Part shown: in pieces, positions 7,230-15,450 of the stretch
How positions within the stretch are numbered: position 1 is the first letter of the stretch
Layout of the letters: the number at the start of each line of letters is the position of its first letter
Source: Pseudomonas sp. SLFW
Lineage (GTDB): Bacteria > Pseudomonadota > Gammaproteobacteria > Pseudomonadales > Pseudomonadaceae
Assembly (NCBI RefSeq): GCF_009905615.1
Contig: NZ_JAAAKW010000013.1
Span: 99,881-163,880, forward strand
Length of the DNA: 64,000 bases
Reading direction: 5' to 3'
Made by a program: the position numbers and the translations under genes
The notes under the pieces: model-generated
What the model saw: only the letters and a program-made list of their open reading frames with translations
Told to the model about the DNA's origin: nothing
Database searches by the model: none

Positions 7230-9371
7230 ATGAAGTTCAAATCGATACAGTTTTCAGTTGCGGCACTGGCGGGTGCCATCGTGCTCAGCGTCGTGGCTGC
7301 CCTCGTGCTTTATTCCTTGTTTTCCGGGGCCCGAACTCAGGAACTGGTGGACAAGCGCACCACCGCACAATTCGAACAGGCTATCCAGCAGCGCCTGACC
7401 GCGATTGCGCGCACCCAGGCCAGTGAAATCCAGCGCGAACTGGAAGCGCCGCTGCACACCGCGGCCGGCCTCGCGACCATGAACGCCACGCTGGGCATGA
7501 AAGACAGCAAGGGCGAACCGCTGCTGAAAGTCAGCCGCGAGCAATTGCTCAACGTGCTGCACGAAACCGTCGTGCGGAACCCGAAAATTCTCGGTTCCTA
7601 CATTGGCTGGGAAAAAGACGTGCTGGATCACAACGATGCCGCGTACGCCGAGACGCCCATCACCGGCGTCGATCCGAAGGACGGCCGCTTCATGGGCTGG
7701 TGGTATCGCAAGCCGGACGGCACGTTCAACCTGGAAAAACTCGCCAGCCTCGAAGACACCAAAATTCTCTCCACGGGCATTCGCTCCAGCGAGTACTACC
7801 TGTGCTCACGAGAAACCCGCAAACCCTGCGTGATCGACCCGGCCCCTTATAAAGTCGGCGACAAAATGGTCATGCTGTCGTCGTTCATCGAGCCGATCAT
7901 GCTGGACGGCAAGTTTCAGGGCATCGTCGGCGCCGACCTGTCGGTGAACTTCATCCAGGACATGCTCGAAGGCGCTGATAAAAAGCTCTATGAGGGCGCC
8001 GGTGACATGGCGCTGATCGCCACCAACGGTCGACTGGTCGCCTACACCAAGGACACCAGCAAGCTCGGCGAGAAGGCCAGCGACATCCTCGATGCAAACG
8101 AAGTCGCGAACCTCAACACCATTACCAAAGGCGAAGTGCGTTACGACATCGACAAGGAGCACGGCCACATCGAGCTGTACATGCCGTTCGGGATCGGCGA
8201 CACCGACGCGCGCTGGACCCTGATGATTCGCATGCCGGTCAGCGCCGTGATGGCCGACCTGCAAAAACTACAGGCTGACCTCGCGCACCAGCGTGAAACC
8301 GACATTTTTGGCATGACCATGGTCGGCTTGTTGATCGCCGCACTGGGGCTGTTGATTGTCTGGTTTGTGGGTCGCGGCATTGCGCGTCCGCTGAAACAGA
8401 TGGTGGTGATGCTCGACGACATCGCCAAGGGCGAAGGAGACCTGACCCGTCGCCTGACCAGCGACCGTGCCGACGAACTCGGCGCGATTGCCACGGGATT
8501 CAACACCTTCCTGGGCAAGTTGCAGGTGATGATCAGCCAGGTGGTGACCTCGGTGCAGAAAGTCAGCGATTCGTCCGAACACACCGCCGACATCGCCATT
8601 CGCACCAACAAAGGCGTGCATAAACAGATGGCGGAGATCGATCTGGTCGCCACGGCCGTGCATGAAATGACCGCCACCGCTCAGGACGTCGCACGCAACG
8701 CCACTCAGGCCGCACAAGCCGCGAACCACGCGGATGATGCCGCCAATCAAGGCATGCGCATCGTCCACAACACCTCGAACTCCATCAGCGAACTGGCCGT
8801 GGAAATCGGCCGCGCCGTGGGCGTGGTGCAGACGCTGGCCAAGGACAGCGAGAACATCAACGCGATCCTGACGGCCATTCGCGGGATTGCCGAGCAGACC
8901 AATCTGCTCGCCCTCAACGCGGCAATTGAGGCGGCCCGCGCGGGCGAGCAAGGCCGAGGCTTCGCCGTCGTGGCCGATGAAGTGCGAAATCTGGCGCAGA
9001 AGACGCAACAAGCCACCGAAGAAATCCAGAGCATGATTCAGGCCCTGCAGACCGGCACGCGGCAAGTGGTCAAGGTCATGGAAGACAGTCAGACCAAGAC
9101 CGACGAAAGCGTGGGCCATGCGGCGGAAGCAGCACAGGCGCTGGAAAGCATTACCAAGGCCGTGTCGGTGATCAACGACATGAACACCCAGATCGCCAGT
9201 GCCGCCGAAGAACAGAGCGCCGTGGCCGACGACATCAACCGCAATGTGATCAACATCGGTCAGGTCGCGAACGAGGTGGCGGGCGGTGCGGATGAGTCGA
9301 GCCAAGCGAGTGCCGAGTTGACCAAGTTGGCGGAGCAACAACGCCGGTTGATCAATCAGTTCAGGGTTTGA
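7230..9371 (+). CDS. Methyl-accepting chemotaxis protein, dCache-type
   Basis: A 713-residue transmembrane chemoreceptor. Segment 1 spans about residues 7-30. A ~330-residue periplasmic region has the WW(Y)R-KPDG layout typical of dCache domains (MGWWYRKPDGTFN). Segment 2 lies near residues 355-380, followed by a HAMP domain and the coiled-coil signalling domain with the conserved hairpin tip (GIAEQTNLLALNAAIEAARA). It signals through CheW/CheA. Start 7230 follows CCGGAGCC; the upstream open frame lacks a ribosome site. A PctA/B/C-like amino-acid sensor is possible but the ligand is not determinable. Confidence 0.9.
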   Translation: MKFKSIQFSVAALAGAIVLSVVAALVLYSLFSGARTQELVDKRTTAQFEQAIQQRLTAIARTQASEIQRELEAPLHTAAGLATMNATLGMKDSKGEPLLKVSREQLLNVLHETVVRNPKILGSYIGWEKDVLDHNDAAYAETPITGVDPKDGRFMGWWYRKPDGTFNLEKLASLEDTKILSTGIRSSEYYLCSRETRKPCVIDPAPYKVGDKMVMLSSFIEPIMLDGKFQGIVGADLSVNFIQDMLEGADKKLYEGAGDMALIATNGRLVAYTKDTSKLGEKASDILDANEVANLNTITKGEVRYDIDKEHGHIELYMPFGIGDTDARWTLMIRMPVSAVMADLQKLQADLAHQRETDIFGMTMVGLLIAALGLLIVWFVGRGIARPLKQMVVMLDDIAKGEGDLTRRLTSDRADELGAIATGFNTFLGKLQVMISQVVTSVQKVSDSSEHTADIAIRTNKGVHKQMAEIDLVATAVHEMTATAQDVARNATQAAQAANHADDAANQGMRIVHNTSNSISELAVEIGRAVGVVQTLAKDSENINAILTAIRGIAEQTNLLALNAAIEAARAGEQGRGFAVVADEVRNLAQKTQQATEEIQSMIQALQTGTRQVVKVMEDSQTKTDESVGHAAEAAQALESITKAVSVINDMNTQIASAAEEQSAVADDINRNVINIGQVANEVAGGADESSQASAELTKLAEQQRRLINQFRV

Positions 9372-9378
9372 TGCAAAA

Positions 9379-9405
9379 AATGCGGCGTGCCTGACCCGCC
9401 GCATT
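9379..9405 (+). terminator. Possible terminator after chemoreceptor
   Basis: AATGCGGC (9379-9386) pairs with GCCGCATT (9398-9405) around an 11-base loop, just after the stop at 9371. There is no T-run on the plus strand but an A-run precedes it, so it may act better for minus-strand transcription or as a weak terminator. Confidence 0.35.
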
Positions 9406-9410
9406 ACTCA

Positions 9411-9500
9411 CTGCAGGAGCGAATTCATTCGCGAAAAGGGGTCAGGCACCAGAGATGAGTCGGATGTACCGACCATTCGCGAATGAATTCGCTCCCACAG
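9411..9500. repeat. REPIN-like inverted repeat (GTGGGAGCGAATTC family)
   Basis: Arms CTGCAGGAGCGAATTCATTC... and its near reverse complement ending CTCCCACAG. The interior AGGGGTCAGGCACCAGAGAT is shared almost unchanged with the copy at 12772-12862. It is located between convergent genes. Confidence 0.88.
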
Positions 9501-9556
9501 GGGGATGGCGTTTCCACAATTCCGGGTAGAAACCGGGAACGTTGGAGCCGCATGCC

Positions 9557-10186
9557 TTACAACGGCGTCAAACACTCCGGTGCATTGAGCTTCGGATCGT
9601 TCACCAGGTTTGCCAATGGCCGCTCACGCAGTTGCATCTGCGGCGCAGCCAGCAGCGATTGCAACGTCGGCATCGTGGCCTCGGGGTCGAGCCAGGCGGC
9701 CTGCCCTTCAGCATCGAGAATCAGCGGCCTGCGTTGACTCATTGCCGCTTGCGTCACCACCGCCACACTCAGGTACACGTGCCCCTCCACCGGATACGCT
9801 TCCCAGATCGCGGCAAAAAACAGCGCCGAACCTTCACCCGGCGTCAGCCAGAAAGGGCGCTTGCGCACCGTTCCACGCCATTCGTAAAAGCCATTCGCGG
9901 GCAGTAGACACCGTCGCTCACGAAACGCCTGACGAAACATCGGTTGTTCGGCCAGGGTTTCGGCCCGTGCGTGCGCTGGGGTTTTCGACATGTCCGTCAG
10001 CCAGGGCGGGGTCAGCCCCCAGCGTGCCCGCGCCAGTTCACGACCGCCCTCCTCGCCCTGCGCTGCCCGCATCATCAGCACCGAATCGGCAGGCGAAATG
10101 TTCCACTGCGCCTGCTGGTCTGCCGGGAATCCGGGCAAGGCCGCAAAAGCGGGCGTCCAACGAAACAGCGCATAACGTCCACACAT
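9557..10186 (-). CDS. SOS response-associated peptidase family protein (YedK/HMCES), variant
   Basis: A 209-residue SRAP-domain protein beginning MCGRYALF. Cys2, exposed after Met removal, forms the thiazolidine cross-link to abasic sites in single-stranded DNA in this family. The conserved Glu region is present (NGFYEWRG). Compared with E. coli YedK from memory, the Asn of LINARVET is His here (PAHARAET), and the His of IHDRRP is Ser (MSQRRPLIL). The cross-linking Cys is kept while two active-site partners differ, suggesting a divergent paralogue. The start is fixed by the obligatory Met-Cys. Confidence 0.87.
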   Translation of the reverse strand: MCGRYALFRWTPAFAALPGFPADQQAQWNISPADSVLMMRAAQGEEGGRELARARWGLTPPWLTDMSKTPAHARAETLAEQPMFRQAFRERRCLLPANGFYEWRGTVRKRPFWLTPGEGSALFFAAIWEAYPVEGHVYLSVAVVTQAAMSQRRPLILDAEGQAAWLDPEATMPTLQSLLAAPQMQLRERPLANLVNDPKLNAPECLTPL

Positions 10187-10237
10187 GGGCTCAGGGCAAC
10201 TCGTCTGTAAAGCAATTCAAATGACGCGGCGCCGGTT

Positions 10238-10498
10238 TCAGCACAACAACACGTCGGGGTAGCTGTCAGGTTCATCGCCCGACAACGGAAAGGCGCCATT
10301 GTACTCAGTGATCAACTGGCGCGCGCGTTCGGCCTGTTCATCGTCCACCGCCAGCCCCAACAGACCAAACACCGGCAATTCGCCGATCCCTCCCAATAGA
10401 TGACGCCCGGTGATGTGGGACTCGATGCCTTCGCTGGCGAGCATGGACTGCAACAACTCCCCTTCCATCATGTTTTCCGGCTCGTAGATTTTGCGCAT
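10238..10498 (-). CDS. DUF2007 domain-containing protein
   Basis: An 86-residue small protein, MRKIYEPENMMEGELLQSML onward, with the DUF2007 pattern: a ferredoxin-like fold annotated as a putative signal-transducing domain. The motif EGIESHITGRHLLGGIGELP is characteristic. Its start overlaps the stop of the upstream zinc-ribbon gene by one base (TAATG), so the two are translationally coupled. Function is unknown; pairing with the CPXCG protein is common in Pseudomonas (recalled, not checked). Confidence 0.82.
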   Translation of the reverse strand: MRKIYEPENMMEGELLQSMLASEGIESHITGRHLLGGIGELPVFGLLGLAVDDEQAERARQLITEYNGAFPLSGDEPDSYPDVLLC

Positions 10499-10689
10499 TA
10501 TTCGTTCTCGGCACGGACTTCCAGGTCCCATTGCTCGCCATCGGTTTCCAGATGAAATTCGATCGGGCGACAGCACACGTGACAATCTTCTATGAAATGA
10601 TGATCCCCCTCGGAGAGATCAAGAAGGGTCTCTCCCGGCTCGCCGCAATAGGGGCACTCGTAAGGCGCTGCTGGTTGTATTTCGTGCAT
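10498..10689 (-). CDS. CPXCG motif-containing cysteine-rich protein
   Basis: A 63-residue protein with CPYCG near the N-terminus and CHVCC about 25 residues later, giving a four-cysteine zinc-ribbon arrangement, followed by an acidic C-terminus. Start 10689 follows a GGAGA site; the open frame upstream runs into the divergent promoter region. It is the first gene of a two-gene operon with the DUF2007 gene. The role is unknown. Confidence 0.85.
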   Translation of the reverse strand: MHEIQPAAPYECPYCGEPGETLLDLSEGDHHFIEDCHVCCRPIEFHLETDGEQWDLEVRAENE

Positions 10690-10714
10690 CACAGTCTCCG
10701 AGAGCAGTTTTGCG

Positions 10715-10720
10715 TATAAT
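10715..10720 (+). promoter_or_regulatory. -10 element of acyltransferase gene
   Basis: A perfect TATAAT at 10715-10720 lies in the divergent region about 80 bp before the acyltransferase start. No good -35 is visible 16-18 bases upstream, so an activator or an atypical -35 may be involved. Confidence 0.5.
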
Positions 10721-10802
10721 CGCCGACTCGTTTGCAGGCCGGGTTTCATTCTTCAGTATTCGCCCGACCTACCATTACCCTAGCCGTTTCCAACAAGAGA
10801 GC

Positions 10803-11969
10803 ATGATGGGCGAATTTGATGCCATCCGACCGTACGACGACACCGAAGTAAAAGCCGTACTCAATCGGCTGCTGGGTGACAAGGCGTTCCTCGCGATTCT
10901 CACGCATTTCCGTTTTCCACGTCTGGCCGGCTCCCTCGGCTGGATCTTGCAGCCCGCCATCGCGCGCAAGCTGCGTCGCCAGTTCGCGGGCATCGACTCG
11001 GTCGCGGCCTTGCAGGACAAGGTCGAACATTACGTTGACCATACGATCGAGCGCGCCACCGATGGTGTGACCTATACCGGCGTTGAGCAGTTCAAGTCCG
11101 GGATCGCCTATCTGTTTCTCGCCAACCACCGCGATATCGTGATGGACCCGGCCTTCGTCAACTATGCCGTGTACCACGCAGGCTTGCCGACGCCGCGTAT
11201 CGCCATTGGCGACAACCTGCTGCAGAAGCCCTTCGTCAGCGACCTGATGCGCTTGAACAAGAGCTTCATCGTGCACCGCTCCATCGCCGGGCGTCGCGAG
11301 AAAATGGCGGCATACCAGTTGCTGTCGGCGTACATCAACCACTCGATCCGCAACGATTGCGCATCGATCTGGATCGCCCAGGCCGAAGGCCGCGCAAAGG
11401 ACGGCGACGACCGCACTGAATCGGCGATCCTCAAGATGTTCCACATGAGCCGCAAGGACGAGCCGTTTGGCGAAGTGATTCAGTCGTTGAACCTAACGCC
11501 AGTGTCCATCAGCTACGAATACGACCCGTGCGATCACGCCAAGGCCCGCGAGCTGTTCATCCGCGCCACCACCGGCAGCTACACGAAAGCGCCGGGCGAG
11601 GACGACGTCAGCATTGCTTTGGGCATCACGGGCTATAAAGGCCGCGTGCACGTCAACTTCGCGCCGCCGATCACCGAAGTGTTCGAAGACACTAAGCAAT
11701 TGGCGATTGAGATGGACAAGCAGATCCTCGGCGGCTATCGCCTGTTCCCGGTGCATTACCTGGCGTATGCGCAGTGGGCCGATGCCGATCCGAGCCTGAA
11801 CGTGCCGACGGCCGCCGAGGTGTTTCCGGCGGATGAACTGGAGCGTGCGAAGGAGGAATGGCAGCGTCGTCTGGACGGCTGCCCTGAAACGCACCGGCCT
11901 TATCTGGTGCTGCAATACGCGACCCCAGTGCGCAATCAGTATCGGGTCAAGGCGGGATTGCCGCTCTGA
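10803..11969 (+). CDS. Glycerolipid acyltransferase (PlsB/PlsC-like)
   Basis: A 388-residue protein of the glycerol-3-phosphate/lysophosphatidate acyltransferase superfamily. The block I region reads FLANHRDIVMDPAFVNY (about residues 117-133); later PTPRIAIGDNLLQKPF and SIWIAQAEGRAKDG resemble the phosphate- and substrate-binding blocks. The spacing in block I is H-X5-D rather than the usual H-X4-D. It is expected to transfer fatty acyl groups to a glycerol-based acceptor at the inner membrane. ATG at 10803 and 10806 both follow AAGAGAG. It is monocistronic and ends at a strong terminator. Confidence 0.75.
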   Translation: MMGEFDAIRPYDDTEVKAVLNRLLGDKAFLAILTHFRFPRLAGSLGWILQPAIARKLRRQFAGIDSVAALQDKVEHYVDHTIERATDGVTYTGVEQFKSGIAYLFLANHRDIVMDPAFVNYAVYHAGLPTPRIAIGDNLLQKPFVSDLMRLNKSFIVHRSIAGRREKMAAYQLLSAYINHSIRNDCASIWIAQAEGRAKDGDDRTESAILKMFHMSRKDEPFGEVIQSLNLTPVSISYEYDPCDHAKARELFIRATTGSYTKAPGEDDVSIALGITGYKGRVHVNFAPPITEVFEDTKQLAIEMDKQILGGYRLFPVHYLAYAQWADADPSLNVPTAAEVFPADELERAKEEWQRRLDGCPETHRPYLVLQYATPVRNQYRVKAGLPL

Positions 11970-11983
11970 TGACTGTCCCATGA

Positions 11984-12013
11984 AAAAACGGCGCCTGATC
12001 AGGCGCCGTTTTT
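11984..12013. terminator. Bidirectional Rho-independent terminator
   Basis: A perfect 30-base palindrome: A5, ACGGCGCCTGA-type GC-rich stem, and T5. It follows the acyltransferase stop by 14 bp and is symmetric, so it can terminate transcription from both sides. Confidence 0.92.
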
Positions 12014-12110
12014 ATTCCCGGCCATGGCACGCCGGCGATGCAAAACCTGTAGAAGCTCATTTGCACTGCGAAGCTGAGTCAGGCGCTCCTACAGTGGCTA
12101 CCCATAGCCG

Positions 12111-12380
12111 TCAGATTTTCGTGCTCACCCACGACAACACCAACGCAAACGCCAGGCACCCGGCGCCGATCCGGTAGCTCTGGCGAATCAGGCGCAGCGT
12201 TGGCACGTCCATCAGGTGCATCGGCTCGTCGATCGGGGCTTGTTCGGTCAGGTTGTTGAGGTGCGCGGTTTCTCGCTGTTCACGGCTGCGCGTGGTGTAC
12301 AGCAGCCAGATGCCAGGGCCCGCCGCCAGCAGCGCGAAAAGATTAATGACCATCCCGGGGGAGTGCTGGATGAGCGACAT
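12111..12380 (-). CDS. Small two-helix membrane protein, unknown function
   Basis: An 89-residue protein with two hydrophobic segments (about residues 10-27 and 69-85) separated by a polar, charged linker rich in E, R and N. No named domain is recognised. Codon usage matches the neighbours and the start has a GAGG-like site upstream, so it looks like a real gene. It is convergent with the acyltransferase and separated from it by the terminator. Confidence 0.65.
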   Translation of the reverse strand: MSLIQHSPGMVINLFALLAAGPGIWLLYTTRSREQRETAHLNNLTEQAPIDEPMHLMDVPTLRLIRQSYRIGAGCLAFALVLSWVSTKI

Positions 12381-12522
12381 GGGGCCTCAATGGCACGCGA
12401 TCGATGGCGCGCCGTTTCTTCGGTGGGATCTGCCGAATACGGTATCGCCTGTCACCTTAACGTCACCTGAACCGGTCACTGTGTAGCGCCTCGAACGCCC
12501 CCATTCAGACGCGGAGCCCGTC

Positions 12523-12726
12523 ATGCTGCACGCCCACAACCAGGATCGCCTTTACCTCATTGCCTCCAGTGACGAGCAACAAGCCTTGATCGATGGCCTG
12601 GCGTTCAACGTGCAGGACCGTCATTGGCTGGTCTATTGCGCATTGGGCGGGCACCAGCACAACGACCTGCCTGAAGTGGACCTGGTGACCGGATTCAGCT
12701 TTCTTGATTTTTATCAGGCGGCATGA
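12523..12726 (+). CDS. Conserved small hypothetical protein
   Basis: A 67-residue soluble protein starting MLHAHNQDRLYLIASSDEQQ. The start follows a GCGGAGCCC ribosome site and the codon usage is Pseudomonas-like. No domain or motif is recognised; there is no signal peptide or membrane segment. It is followed by a REPIN and a terminator. Confidence 0.6.
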   Translation: MLHAHNQDRLYLIASSDEQQALIDGLAFNVQDRHWLVYCALGGHQHNDLPEVDLVTGFSFLDFYQAA

Positions 12727-12771
12727 GATTGCCTCACGCCTGAAACACACGTCTGGCGAACGATCCGAAAC

Positions 12772-12862
12772 CTGTGGGAGCGAATTCATTCGCGAAAAGG
12801 GGTCAGGCACCAGAGATGTGTCGGATGTACTGCCCTTTTCGCGAATGAATTCGCTCCCACAG
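12772..12862. repeat. REPIN-like inverted repeat (GTGGGAGCGAATTC family)
   Basis: Arms CTGTGGGAGCGAATTCATTC... and reverse complement; the interior is nearly identical to that of the 9411-9500 copy, 3.3 kb away. It is located between convergent genes. Confidence 0.9.
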
Positions 12863-12884
12863 ATGTAGTCATGCATTCCCCCAC

Positions 12885-12921
12885 AAAAAAGCCCCGGCAT
12901 CTCGCGATACCGGGGCTTTTT
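12885..12921. terminator. Rho-independent terminator
   Basis: GCCCCGG (12891-12897) pairs with CCGGGGC (12911-12917), flanked by an A6 run on the left and a T5 run on the right, so it is usable from both strands. It lies between the small + strand gene and the yajG-like gene on the minus strand. Confidence 0.88.
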
Positions 12922-12938
12922 CGTATCAACCGAAAGCG

Positions 12939-13520
12939 TTACTGACCCAGCTGGCGACCGATGGTCTGGTCCTGGAACACGCGGGTCAATGCGTCGCTGA
13001 GGACGTCGCCGATCAGCTTGGTGTTGGTCTCTTCATTCGGCGCCATGCCAAAACGCTGATCCAGCGAAGCGGCGTAACGGCCGTTGTAGCTGCGACCGTT
13101 GTTCTGCACATCCGCACGGAACGTCGCGCTGATGTTGGCTTCGGTCACGTACAGACCTTCCTTCGGCGACTGATACTTCAGTTCAGCCAAGGTCACGGTC
13201 AACTGAGGGCCATTGCCGCCCTGAACCGGCGTGAAGCCCAGCAAACGCACTGCTGCTTCGGCCTGGGCCTGCAGCTGCGGGACCAATTGCTGGCCGTTGA
13301 CGGTGATCGAACTGGTTTCAGGGTACAGGCCGCCACGGGTTCCAAGGGTCTGCGAAGGACGACCATCGACCACGCGAACCGTCACTTGCTGACCGTGACC
13401 GACTGGCGCCAGTTGGGCATTCAGTTTCGGTTGCGGGTTAAGTGATTGCGGGCTGTGGGCGCACCCCACCAGCGTCAGACTGCCGACTGCAAGCAAACCG
13501 AACAAAACACGACGCAACAT
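12939..13520 (-). CDS. YajG family lipoprotein
   Basis: A 193-residue putative lipoprotein. The signal peptide ends at lipobox LTLVGCAHS (Cys about residue 19), followed by the body of a YajG-type domain (QVTVRVVDGRPSQTLGTRGG; FGMAPNEETNTKLIGDVLSDAL). YajG is an outer-membrane-associated lipoprotein of unknown function. ATG codons lie at 13526 and 13520; GGAGAG abuts the first and is 6 bases from the second, so 13520 is preferred. Confidence 0.85.
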   Translation of the reverse strand: MLRRVLFGLLAVGSLTLVGCAHSPQSLNPQPKLNAQLAPVGHGQQVTVRVVDGRPSQTLGTRGGLYPETSSITVNGQQLVPQLQAQAEAAVRLLGFTPVQGGNGPQLTVTLAELKYQSPKEGLYVTEANISATFRADVQNNGRSYNGRYAASLDQRFGMAPNEETNTKLIGDVLSDALTRVFQDQTIGRQLGQ

Positions 13521-13747
13521 GCTCATCTCTCCATGGGCCAAGGCACAAATTGTGCCGCAGTATAACGACCTCCGGAGGTCGCTCACTAGCGTAAAGATAC
13601 GACAAAGTGCCATCGTCCCGGTTCCCACCCTTCTGTTCGCCGGTCTGCCTCATCGATGACAGACATCATCGAGCACCACCAGCGTCACAGCCGTGTCATC
13701 GGCGCACGACATACTTTTCACAACCACCCAAACAAGGAGTCCTCGCG

Positions 13748-13981
13748 ATGGACTTTCTCTGGTCTCTGTTCTCGCTACGCCGCCGTTATCGCCACTACGC
13801 TCGCCTGGACCACCTTGGCATCTGCCTGTCGTTCAAGCACTGCGCCGTTGCGCCGGAAGGGCACGGCTGGGTGGAAGTCCATGAACCGAAGCTGTGCTGG
13901 CTGCACCATCCATTGCCCGCCAGCGCCCGCGTCAGCCCGCGAGTACGCGCGATGACAGCCCGGCATTTGCTCAGCATCTGA
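13748..13981 (+). CDS. Conserved small hypothetical protein
   Basis: A 77-residue basic protein (MDFLWSLFSLRRRYRHYARL) with an Arg-rich N-terminal stretch and several Trp and His residues (HGWVEVHEPKLCWLHH). AAGGAG at 13734-13738 places the start at 13748, although the frame is open upstream. It has no recognised domain. It is divergent from the yajG-like lipoprotein gene. Confidence 0.6.
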   Translation: MDFLWSLFSLRRRYRHYARLDHLGICLSFKHCAVAPEGHGWVEVHEPKLCWLHHPLPASARVSPRVRAMTARHLLSI

Positions 13982-14158
13982 ACACGAGTTTCAACACGAC
14001 ATCCATTATCCGAATGAACGTCCTTCGCCCCCGGGGCGCCAGCTTGAAAAAAGTGTTATCCCTTTTTGAAAGTCAGGCCTGACTGCCCTTCTCCCGCGCG
14101 AATCCCCACCTACCGCCCCTCGTTCCGCTGTCGCCAGAATGCAAGGCTGAACACGGCC

Positions 14159-14164
14159 TATGAT
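14159..14164 (+). promoter_or_regulatory. -10 element candidate for DNA methyltransferase gene
   Basis: TATGAT at 14159-14164 lies 36 bp upstream of the methyltransferase start. No convincing -35 is seen at the right spacing, so the call rests on one hexamer and position. Confidence 0.35.
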
Positions 14165-14199
14165 AGGCTGCCGACATTAACTCGCTACCCCCAAAGACA

Positions 14200-15450
14200 A
14201 TGACGATGGGCTATTCAAATCAATTTTTCGAAGCGCTTGGCCTCAGCGGAGAGTTCGCGCAAGAGATCAAGTCAGCTGCTGAAAAAACAGGCATTCCTGT
14301 CGCACGACTCAACCATTACAACGAATCCAATACCCTGCCTTCCGGTGAAGACCTTAGAAAAATCGAAGAGCATTACGGCGTATCAGAGCTCCAGCTAAAA
14401 CTGAAGACGGGCCGTATTGATAGAGAAGCGCTTGCCCTCATTCAGGCGCACTCGGAAGATATATTCAACATCATCGCCCCGGCCAAAGAACTTGCGCAAC
14501 ATCCCAATACTCCGGTTGAACCGGTGATGACCTCAGCCCTTGGCAAACTGTATCAACAAGACTGCCTGACGTTCTTACACAGCGTGGAGAGCGACTCTGT
14601 CGATCTCGTGTTCGCCGACCCGCCCTTCAATCTTGACAAACTCTACCCATCGAACATGGACGACAATATCAGGGAAGAGGAATACTTGAGCTGGACAGAA
14701 CACTGGCTAAAGGAGTGCATCCGTGTGCTTGGACACGGCGGTGCGTTGTTCATCTGGAACCTTCCCCTGTGGAACAGCACGATCAGCACCTTCCTGCATG
14801 GCCGCCTCACGTTCAAGCACTGGATTTCGGTAGATATTAAATACAGCCTACCGATCAAAGGACGCCTGTACCCTTCTCATTATTCATTGCTCTATTTCGT
14901 CAAAGGTGAAAAACCTAACAAGCTGATCGCCGACAGGTTACCCACACAAACATGCCCAAGCTGTTTCGATAACCTCAAAGACTATGGAGGTTATAAACAT
15001 AAGATGAACCCCCAAGGGATAAGCTTGACCGACGTGTGGACCGATATCCCTCCCGTCAGGCACGCGAAGTATAAAAAGCGGGCAGGCGCGAACGAACTGC
15101 CGGTTAAACTGCTGGACAGAATTATTGAGATGTCGACAAACCCGGGCGATACCGTCCTCGATCCATTTGGAGGATCAGGCACCACGTTCGTAGTCGCGGA
15201 GCTGAAGGGGCGTCGCTGGATGGGATGCGAGATAGGCCCATGCGATGACATCATCAATCGATTTGAAAGCATCGAGGAAGACAAACACAACCTTGAGGGT
15301 ATCCGCTCAAACCTCAATCACCTGTACACCCCTCTGGTTAAAAAAGAGCGAGAAGCCCGAGGGCTCTGGACGGCCGAGTCAGCGGCAACAAAACATAAAG
15401 CCAAAACCGATGCCCTCCAGATACCGGGCGGGGTCGGCCCGCTTCAGTAA
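14200..15450 (+). CDS. Orphan site-specific DNA methyltransferase with N-terminal HTH-like region
   Basis: A 416-residue DNA amino-methyltransferase of the beta class: the catalytic motif IV (VFADPPFNLDK) precedes the target-recognition region, and the SAM motif I (VLDPFGGSGTTF) is near the C-terminus. This class methylates N6-adenine or N4-cytosine. The first ~70 residues (IKSAAEKTGIPVARLNHYNE; LRKIEEHYGVSELQLKLKTG) look like an XRE-type helix-turn-helix. A lone CPSC motif occurs mid-protein. The gene is visibly less G+C-rich than its neighbours and has no restriction gene beside it, suggesting horizontal acquisition. ATG 14206 is an alternative start. Confidence 0.85.
   Translation: MTMGYSNQFFEALGLSGEFAQEIKSAAEKTGIPVARLNHYNESNTLPSGEDLRKIEEHYGVSELQLKLKTGRIDREALALIQAHSEDIFNIIAPAKELAQHPNTPVEPVMTSALGKLYQQDCLTFLHSVESDSVDLVFADPPFNLDKLYPSNMDDNIREEEYLSWTEHWLKECIRVLGHGGALFIWNLPLWNSTISTFLHGRLTFKHWISVDIKYSLPIKGRLYPSHYSLLYFVKGEKPNKLIADRLPTQTCPSCFDNLKDYGGYKHKMNPQGISLTDVWTDIPPVRHAKYKKRAGANELPVKLLDRIIEMSTNPGDTVLDPFGGSGTTFVVAELKGRRWMGCEIGPCDDIINRFESIEEDKHNLEGIRSNLNHLYTPLVKKEREARGLWTAESAATKHKAKTDALQIPGGVGPLQ

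Noticed and set aside
8268..9404. A 378-codon minus-strand open frame
   Set aside because: Antisense shadow of the chemoreceptor signalling domain, a common artefact of high G+C third positions.
12046..12096. Possible fifth REP-like element (CTGTAGAAGCTC ... GCTCCTACAG)
   Set aside because: Arms match only at their outer ends; too degenerate to count with the REPINs.
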